The position numbers were made by a program, and so were the translations under genes. Below are positions 57,850-64,000 of a stretch of 64,000 nt of DNA, piece by piece. The notes under the pieces were generated by a model. The model had not been told where the DNA came from. It worked only from the letters and a program-made list of their open reading frames with translations, and did not search any database. Position 1 is the first letter of the stretch. Each line of letters begins with the position of its first letter. The DNA lies in the NCBI RefSeq assembly GCF_000474745.1, contig NZ_ASJR01000011.1, forward strand, positions 37,368-101,367, in the 5' to 3' direction. The DNA is from Chitinivibrio alkaliphilus ACht1. Lineage in GTDB: Bacteria > Fibrobacterota > Chitinivibrionia > Chitinivibrionales > Chitinivibrionaceae.

Positions 57850-60800
57850 TTGAAAGGTATTGCTGAGTATATAAAAGATCGCGGGCATGACTCCACCATC
57901 TGGGCATTGTGGGCGTGGAATGGTGTAATTACAGAAGAGGAAATTCGTTTGCAGTTGGGGAAACTGGGTGAAACCGGTGTAGACGGTGTTATTATCCGTC
58001 CCTCCTCCGATATGTTTCCCCTGTACCTTTCAGATGAGTTTTGGAAGCTCTTTGATGTGCTCTTGTCTATTGCCCGTGAGCGGGGAGTATCCGTCATGCT
58101 CGGAGATGACTTCAGTCGTCCCGGTGAGTCTCCCTTTCTTGCCGATGTGAGTGGGAAGCAGCATTTGCGGGCAGCACGTTTGGCGGTTGAAGAAGAACAT
58201 AATCTGGAAGAGGGGGATACCTTTAACTTCACTCCTTCTCCGGTACGTAAGCAGTACGTTGTTGCTGTGCAAAGAAATAAGCGGAAGATATACCTCTCTG
58301 ATGCACAAACCTTGTTTGACGGAGAAGGTTCAGAACACGTAGAGTGGGCTGTTCCTGAAGGGCACTGGAAAGTGGTGGTGTTTGAGGTTACCTATGATGC
58401 GAGCTGTGATGGAGAGTATTTACCCAATTTCTTCAGTATGAAAGCTGGTCAAACCTACGTAAATGTCGTTCTCGATGAGTTTGCACAGCGCTATCTCCCG
58501 ACCTACGAAGATGTATTTCGCGGTGTGTTTTGTGAAGTTCCGGCTCTTCTTCCCTCAAAAGCAGGGGTTCCTTGGGATGATGACCTCCTTATTTCCAAAT
58601 ATCGCTCACGATATAAACGCAATCTTATTGAAACAATGCCTGCCCTGTTCTATGAAGTTGCCGATAATGAAATAAAGTATCGTCCTCATGTGTACAGTTT
58701 TCTTCAGGATACCCTGTACGACCGCTTTCCCGCAGTGGTTGATAAATGGGTGAAACAAAACTCCCTCTCTTTGTGGGTTGCTGGGCCAGAAGGTGATCGC
58801 GCTGGTGGTTCCCAGTATCTACCAGATTTATTCTCTCATCCCAAGGGTGATTTCGATGTTATTGGTACGTGTCGACGAGGCTCTCGGCGCGTAAATGACA
58901 TATCTCTGCTTTCTCTGCTTGCTCGAGCCCGTATGGAAAACAAACCCGTTTTTTCTATTCTGGGGCGTAGTGTGCGCATGGATGGCGCCAGCATCGGTGA
59001 GCTCAAACAGGAAGCTCTGTTCTTTGCCGTTAACGGAGTTTCTCATATTATTATTGATGGGATTAAGTTTAATAGAAATTACCGCTACGAAGAGGTGTCA
59101 CCGCAGGTCTTATCCTTCGGGTCACCGGATTTTTTCACCATGAAAGATCTTGTGACACTCACGCGGAGTAATCTGAATTTCTCTGCTCAGTGTGAACGCT
59201 ATGGCGATTCCGTCGCTGTGGTATTCCCTAGCTCTTCAATTATGTCAGATTATAATCCCGATTCACCCACGGCAATAAAGACGGCCTATCGAAATATTAT
59301 GGAGAGTATCGCCTGTCTCCAAGAGTTGGGTATTAATTTTGAAGTTGTTGATGAGCAGATGCTCTTGGACTGTGAAATTACCAAGGACGGGGTGCTTCTT
59401 CATAAAGATGATGAGTATTCAAGCATCACCGGGGTGATTTTTCCCTATGCGCGGCTCATAAATAACTCCTTCTTTGTAAAAGTTGAACAGATGTCAAAGA
59501 AAAAGATAGCCCTCTTTTTTGTAGATGCTCCCCCTGAAGGAAGTTTTGATGATGGTCATAGCCCCAGTTTTATTAAACGGGTTCATAAGTTGGTTCGGGC
59601 AAAGACAAAGCGCGTTGACTATGGTTCCTGTGAAAAATTACGGGAGATGTTTGCAGAAGATAGCTTTCGTGGGGAGATAAAAACAAAGGGTATTACCAAC
59701 CCTGCAGTACTATGGAAAAAGAATGTAGAAATTAATGGGGTAGATGGGTACTGGCTTTTTAATGCAGGTACTGAAGATTCAACCCTCCGTCTCTTTCCCT
59801 ACGAAAACACCGAGGATGATGAGAATGGCGATCGATATATTGCATACGATATAACAACGGGAAATACCCTGCGCATTGATTTGGAATCGCATAATCGTGA
59901 TCTGTTTACTCTCTTTCCTGGGCAATCACTCTTTATGAGCTACGATGAAGAATCGCGGGAAGAGACCCCCATTACGAATAAGTACCGTATAAAACTGAAA
60001 GAGGATCGATGGAAGTTCGATACTGATTCCTTAAATAGCTTTCCGCTCTCTCGCTGGAGCAGCAAGATTGGCATTAACCGAAACGCGGGAAGTCTGACGT
60101 ATTATAGTGAGGGGCATTTTGTATCACATGAGTTTGGGTATGAGGCATACCTCGTATTTCTCGATAGCATCCCCCATGATAAGGGGACTCTTAATAAACG
60201 TTTTCGTGTTTCCTTGAATGGTCGCGAGCTTCTTCCCATGAAAAAGCGTATTCCTGAGCAGGATGGGAAAGCCGCCTTTTTTGATGACTCATCGACCTTA
60301 CTTATTTATGATATGTCAGAGGCTGTTGTAAAGGGGAATAATCGGGTCCTAATCCTTTCAAATGGCGAACCAGATTTGCCAGACCCTGTTAAGTACCCGC
60401 CTTTTGTAGCGGTTGATAACCCCGTAGATAAATCGGGTAAGGTGTGGACGGTTATTGGAAAGCGAAAAAATGACGTGTATGAGTGGGGCGGTTTTGGATA
60501 TCCCTTTCTCTTGGGCACGGGGGTGTACTCCATGACCTTTGAAGTGCCTAATTTATTTGAAAGCATTTATTTGAATTTTACGAAGCTCTCAGGAAGTGCA
60601 GAGGTGATTCTGAATGGAGTTTCCTACGGGGTGTTACAGTGGTCGCCGTATCGCTTAAATATTACGGAGCAGATAAAACTGAAAGAGCGGAATGAACTGG
60701 TTGTAAAGGTTCAGAATACCCTTGATGTGATTAATCATCTCAGTGCTGAGAAATCGGGGATTCTTGGGCCGGTATATTTGGATATATATGGGGATAAATC

Positions 60801-60858
60801 AAGTGAGAAATCCTTGGAAGAGGATGAGGAAGTTGTTCGTGATGATTTTGATGAATAG
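57850..60858 (+). CDS. GH106-like glycoside hydrolase-family protein without signal peptide
   Basis: 1002 residues from TTG 57850. The N-terminal ~110 residues have the (beta/alpha)8 entry of GH106-type (alpha-L-rhamnosidase-like) enzymes: WAWNGVITEEEIRLQL, GVDGVIIRP, YLSDEFWKLFDVLL and MLGDDFSRPG. A long central part follows, and residues about 880-970 form a galactose-binding-like beta-sandwich (AEVILNGVSYGVLQW, NELVVKVQNTLD). I cannot point to catalytic residues with confidence. There is no signal peptide or anchor and the C-terminus is acidic, so it should be cytoplasmic and act on imported oligosaccharides. It lies between a kinase/receiver pair and ppdK. Confidence 0.55.
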   Translation: MKGIAEYIKDRGHDSTIWALWAWNGVITEEEIRLQLGKLGETGVDGVIIRPSSDMFPLYLSDEFWKLFDVLLSIARERGVSVMLGDDFSRPGESPFLADVSGKQHLRAARLAVEEEHNLEEGDTFNFTPSPVRKQYVVAVQRNKRKIYLSDAQTLFDGEGSEHVEWAVPEGHWKVVVFEVTYDASCDGEYLPNFFSMKAGQTYVNVVLDEFAQRYLPTYEDVFRGVFCEVPALLPSKAGVPWDDDLLISKYRSRYKRNLIETMPALFYEVADNEIKYRPHVYSFLQDTLYDRFPAVVDKWVKQNSLSLWVAGPEGDRAGGSQYLPDLFSHPKGDFDVIGTCRRGSRRVNDISLLSLLARARMENKPVFSILGRSVRMDGASIGELKQEALFFAVNGVSHIIIDGIKFNRNYRYEEVSPQVLSFGSPDFFTMKDLVTLTRSNLNFSAQCERYGDSVAVVFPSSSIMSDYNPDSPTAIKTAYRNIMESIACLQELGINFEVVDEQMLLDCEITKDGVLLHKDDEYSSITGVIFPYARLINNSFFVKVEQMSKKKIALFFVDAPPEGSFDDGHSPSFIKRVHKLVRAKTKRVDYGSCEKLREMFAEDSFRGEIKTKGITNPAVLWKKNVEINGVDGYWLFNAGTEDSTLRLFPYENTEDDENGDRYIAYDITTGNTLRIDLESHNRDLFTLFPGQSLFMSYDEESREETPITNKYRIKLKEDRWKFDTDSLNSFPLSRWSSKIGINRNAGSLTYYSEGHFVSHEFGYEAYLVFLDSIPHDKGTLNKRFRVSLNGRELLPMKKRIPEQDGKAAFFDDSSTLLIYDMSEAVVKGNNRVLILSNGEPDLPDPVKYPPFVAVDNPVDKSGKVWTVIGKRKNDVYEWGGFGYPFLLGTGVYSMTFEVPNLFESIYLNFTKLSGSAEVILNGVSYGVLQWSPYRLNITEQIKLKERNELVVKVQNTLDVINHLSAEKSGILGPVYLDIYGDKSSEKSLEEDEEVVRDDFDE

Positions 60859-60881
60859 TTATTTATACAATGGAGGATGTA

Positions 60882-63584
60882 ATGGCTGAGAAGTACGTTT
60901 ATTCCTGGGGTGGTGGTACCGCCGAGGGTAATGCTACGATGAAACAGGAGCTTGGCGGAAAAGGGGCAAACCTTGCTGAGATGACAACCATCGGTGTACC
61001 GGTTCCACCGGGGTTTACCGTTTCAACTAAGGTGTGTGGGTACTATTACTCACATAATGAGACTCTTCCTTCGACTCTGGAAGCTGAGATAACGGAGCAC
61101 ATTGCCCGTTTAGAGAAAAACAAAGGTGCAACCTTCGGTGATCTTGAAAATCCTCTCCTCGTATCAGTTCGTTCCGGTGCTGCTGTATCAATGCCCGGCA
61201 TGATGGATACGGTATTGAACCTTGGCTTAAACGATGATGTTGCTGCGGCCATGGGGAAGAAAATTAACAATGAGCGTATGGCCTACGACTCGTATCGCCG
61301 CTTTATCAACATGTTTGGTGATGTGGTAATGGGTGTTGATCACCACAAATTTGAAGTAAAACTCTCTGAGGCAAAGAAAAAGGCCGGTGTGCAGAACGAT
61401 AATGAGCTTTCTGCAGATGAGCTGAAAGAAGTCTGTCAAGAGTATAAAAAAGTATACGAAGCTGAAACAGGCGAAGCCTTCCCCACAGATGCACGGGACC
61501 AGCTGGATAAATCTATCATGGCGGTAATTAAGTCATGGATGACGCCTCGGGCAGAGCTCTATCGCCAAAAAGAAAAAATCTTCGGTCTTGAAGGTACGGC
61601 GGTGAATGTACAGGCCATGGCCTTTGGTAATATGGGACAGGATTCCGGTACGGGTGTTGCCTTTACTCGCGACCCTTCCTTGGGAACCAATGAGTTCTAC
61701 GGTGAGTTCCTGGTGGACGCGCAGGGTGAAGATGTTGTTGCCGGTATTCGAACTCCCATGCCGATTAAAGAAATGAAAACCGTATGGCCTGATATCTATA
61801 AAGAGCTTGATGACATTCGTCTGAAACTTGAAAAACACTACGGTGATATGCAGGATGTGGAGTTTACCATTGAAAAGGGTAAGCTGTATATGTTGCAGAC
61901 TCGTACAGGGAAACGAACTGGTCTTGCAGCGGTGAAAATTGCCTGGGACATGGTGCAGGAAGGAAAGATTTCCAAAGAAGAAGCCCTGAAGCGAATTGAT
62001 GGTGATCATCTCAATCAGCTTCTCTTTCCTATTCTTAATCCTTCTGAGAAGGCTTCGGCAATCTCAGATAATCGTCTCTTCTCAACAGGTCTTCCCGCTG
62101 GCCCCGGTGCTGCCACAGGACAGGTTGTATTTACTGCTGACGATGCTGTTGCATGGCATAAGCAGGGTAAAAATGTTATCTTGGTACGAAAAGAAACATC
62201 CCCTGAAGATGTGGCCGGTATGGCATCTGCCGAGGCATGTATTACTTCCACAGGTGGTATGACTTCTCATGCGGCAGTGGTTGCTCGTTCATGGGGTAAG
62301 TGTTGTGTTGTTGGTGCCGGTGATTTAGCCATTGACTATGATGCAAAGACTGTTACCTGCAATGGTATGACGGTTAAAGAGGGTGATATCCTTGCCGTTG
62401 ACGGATCTACCGGTGAAATGATTGTTGGCGAGATTCCTACCTCTGCATCTCCCGTGATTGCCGGTGTTGTTGATGGTGATACAGAGGCACAGAAAACAGA
62501 AGTCTTCAAAATGTTCAATGACATTATGAATTGGGCTGACGGTGTGAAGAAATTGACCGTTCGTACCAATGCTGACTCCCCCCGTGATTCAAAGGTTGCT
62601 CGTGCCCTCGGTGCACAGGGTATTGGTCTGTGTCGTACGGAGCATATGTTCTTTGAGGGCGACCGCGTATGGTCTGTTCGTAAGATGATTCTTGCGGAAA
62701 GCGAAGAAGCACGGAAAGAGGCCATTGCAGAACTTCTTCCCTATCAGCGTGAAGATTTCGAAGGTATCTTTAAAGAGATGGACGGCTATGGATGTACGAT
62801 CCGTCTTCTGGATCCTCCCCTCCATGAGTTTCTTCCCGGCGATGAAGCTGGTATGAAGGAGATGGCTGAGCGGATGAACGTGGATATCTCTGTGGTGAAA
62901 GAGAAAATTGAATCACTCCATGAGCTAAACCCCATGCTTGGGCATCGTGGATGTCGCCTTTCCATTACCTATCCGGAAATTTGTGTAATGCAGGCGCAGG
63001 CTATTATTGAAGCTGCCTGTAATGAAGCTAAGAAGGGTACTGTGGTGAAACCAGAAATTATGGTTCCCCTTATTGGTAAGGAAGAAGAGTTTCAGATTCT
63101 TGCAAAAATTATTCGTGAAACTGCAGATGCTATTATTGCAGAGCGTGGAGTGGATGTTTCCTATCAAGTTGGAACTATGATGGAAATCCCTCGTGCGACA
63201 CTTGTTGCGGATAAAGTATCTGGTGGTGATGCAGGAGCGGAATTTTTCTCCTTTGGAACTAACGATCTAACTCAGATGACCTTTGGCTATTCTCGTGATG
63301 ATATTGGTTCGTTCCTTCCGGAATACCTTGACCAAAAGATTCTTCGGGAAGATCCGTTCCAGTCTATTGACCAAGAAGGGGTTGGATACCTTGTAGAACG
63401 TGGGGTTACCCTCGGTCGTCAGGGGCGTCCCGGTCTGAAATGTGGTGTCTGTGGTGAGCATGGTGGAGATCCGGCATCAGTGAAGTTTTTCCATGGTGTT
63501 GGTCTTGACTATGTGTCTTGTTCGCCCTATCGTGTTCCCATTGCACGTCTTGCGGCAGCACAAGCGGTTATCGAAGAAAAATAA
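60882..63584 (+). CDS. ppdK: Pyruvate, phosphate dikinase
   Basis: 900 residues from ATG 60882 (GGAGG upstream inside the longer frame starting 60870). PPDK interconverts pyruvate + ATP + Pi and PEP + AMP + PPi. The N-terminal grasp domain has GGKGANLAEMT and SGAAVSMPGMMDTVLNLGLN. The swivelling phosphohistidine is His463 in GGMTSHAAVVAR. The C-terminal barrel ends with GEHGGDP and the catalytic-cysteine region CGVCGEH. Full length; in anaerobes it commonly works in the glycolytic direction. It ends at a strong terminator. Confidence 0.97.
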   Translation: MAEKYVYSWGGGTAEGNATMKQELGGKGANLAEMTTIGVPVPPGFTVSTKVCGYYYSHNETLPSTLEAEITEHIARLEKNKGATFGDLENPLLVSVRSGAAVSMPGMMDTVLNLGLNDDVAAAMGKKINNERMAYDSYRRFINMFGDVVMGVDHHKFEVKLSEAKKKAGVQNDNELSADELKEVCQEYKKVYEAETGEAFPTDARDQLDKSIMAVIKSWMTPRAELYRQKEKIFGLEGTAVNVQAMAFGNMGQDSGTGVAFTRDPSLGTNEFYGEFLVDAQGEDVVAGIRTPMPIKEMKTVWPDIYKELDDIRLKLEKHYGDMQDVEFTIEKGKLYMLQTRTGKRTGLAAVKIAWDMVQEGKISKEEALKRIDGDHLNQLLFPILNPSEKASAISDNRLFSTGLPAGPGAATGQVVFTADDAVAWHKQGKNVILVRKETSPEDVAGMASAEACITSTGGMTSHAAVVARSWGKCCVVGAGDLAIDYDAKTVTCNGMTVKEGDILAVDGSTGEMIVGEIPTSASPVIAGVVDGDTEAQKTEVFKMFNDIMNWADGVKKLTVRTNADSPRDSKVARALGAQGIGLCRTEHMFFEGDRVWSVRKMILAESEEARKEAIAELLPYQREDFEGIFKEMDGYGCTIRLLDPPLHEFLPGDEAGMKEMAERMNVDISVVKEKIESLHELNPMLGHRGCRLSITYPEICVMQAQAIIEAACNEAKKGTVVKPEIMVPLIGKEEEFQILAKIIRETADAIIAERGVDVSYQVGTMMEIPRATLVADKVSGGDAGAEFFSFGTNDLTQMTFGYSRDDIGSFLPEYLDQKILREDPFQSIDQEGVGYLVERGVTLGRQGRPGLKCGVCGEHGGDPASVKFFHGVGLDYVSCSPYRVPIARLAAAQAVIEEK

Positions 63585-63606
63585 ATTTCTAAGAATACCA
63601 TCTTCG

Positions 63607-63640
63607 GGGCTGTCTCTTTCAGGGAGACAGCCCTTTTTTT
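63607..63640 (+). terminator. Rho-independent terminator after ppdK
   Basis: GGGCTGTCTC (63607-63616) pairs perfectly with GAGACAGCCC (63624-63633), followed by T7. Clear end of the ppdK transcript. Confidence 0.92.
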
Positions 63641-64000
63641 ATATGCTGAATTAATTGAACTTCAGTAAAACGCTTCTTCATGATAAGCGGCGTTCATATG
63701 ATTAACATTCAGGGTTAATTCCAATGACTATTGCGTTTTAAGGGAGCTGGTCAGAGGCATCACAGAGATTGAATCTGCAATCTATCTGGCATGTACCACT
63801 ATATTCTTATGGTATGGCAAGAATCATTATTCATGTATTCACGAAGTAATTACTTCACAAAGTGATAGTACTACGTATAAACAGCCTGACCCACTCGAAT
63901 AAAGAGGCGTTAGACGTAATATGGTACTATGATTATGCGATAAACTACGATTCAAAACAGCCACAGATTGTGCATCACCTAAATAGGTACGAGTATATGA
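63641..64000 (+). other. Terminal 360 bases without a supported gene
   Basis: AT-rich compared with the rest of the window. Plus-strand frames are short and interrupted; one frame is open from 63850 to the right edge (about 50 codons, GTG at 63862). It has no ribosome site and no recognised motif. It may be an upstream region of a gene beyond the edge, or eroded sequence. I see no terminator, tRNA or repeat. Confidence 0.3.

Noticed and set aside
1..64000. CRISPR arrays, insertion sequences, prophage genes
   Set aside because: No regularly spaced direct repeats, transposase or integrase motifs or phage structural genes were found on either strand by reading.

Overview
The window is a dense bacterial chromosome segment of roughly 46-48 % GC by eye, with short intergenic gaps and many ATGA, TTGA or 8-base gene overlaps. 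It carries mostly housekeeping genes, one tRNA and no recognisable prophage, transposase or CRISPR array. The best guess is a Gram-negative, chitin- or polysaccharide-using member of the Fibrobacterota, near the Chitinivibrio type. This rests on a secreted NodB/CE4-type deacetylase with a type-A (T9SS-like) C-terminal sorting domain, an N-acetylglucosamine-type deaminase, PPDK, type IV pilus genes and spirochaete/Fibrobacter-style sensory fusions. The placement is inference, not a database result.

Layout: 1-266 is the start of ksgA, running off the left edge. 380-2839 is the secreted deacetylase. 3135-3955 holds rsmG and an S4 RNA-binding protein. 4054-10772 is a type IV pilus/competence operon (pilB, pcrA, gatC, comEA, pilM-like, pilN/O-like). 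It runs on into rsmD, coaD, a rhomboid protease and a CNNM-domain protein, followed by an M23 peptidase, yjbQ and a PHP phosphoesterase (to 15541). 15538-18324 (minus) holds adk and a LacI-type ligand domain joined to a degenerate GGDEF, split by a -1 frame break at an A6 run. 18513-22972 holds ispD, murB, an MBL hydrolase, a REC-HDOD protein and a CheX-GGDEF cyclase. 22948-24854 (minus) is nrdR-dacB. 24934-29223 holds a pseudo-receiver and Nif3, then (minus) DUF4388, prs, yciO and mazG, with a structured convergent intergenic region at 26222-26357.

29336-31952 is rex-argB-argD. 32137-35288 is a DegT aminotransferase, a Gfo/Idh/MocA dehydrogenase and a NagB-like deaminase, a likely amino-sugar cassette. 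35331-41298 holds an RlmN/Cfr-like radical SAM enzyme, an MFS transporter, tpiA, secG, tRNA-Leu(UAA), rlmN, a 54-residue small ORF and panC. 41291-44425 is a large periplasmic TPR protein. 44507-49479 is a self-contained sensory module: a membrane CheA-like kinase with Hpt, a CheX, a CheY and two secreted solute-binding-type proteins without a permease.

49551-53520 is the ilvB-ilvH-leuA operon. It is preceded by a leader peptide rich in Leu and Val codons and a complete attenuator. 53506-57803 holds a HAD phosphatase (minus), glutamate dehydrogenase, a YfgM-like TPR protein, a histidine kinase broken by a -1 shift at a T7 run, and a degenerate receiver. 57850-63584 holds a large GH106-like protein without a signal peptide, and ppdK. 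The last 360 bases hold no gene I can defend.

The strongest candidates for something new are the CheA-like/CheX/CheY/solute-binding module, the Leu/Val attenuator, the two homopolymer frame breaks in sensory genes, the Cfr-like paralogue beside an ordinary rlmN, and the DegT-Gfo/Idh-NagB cassette.
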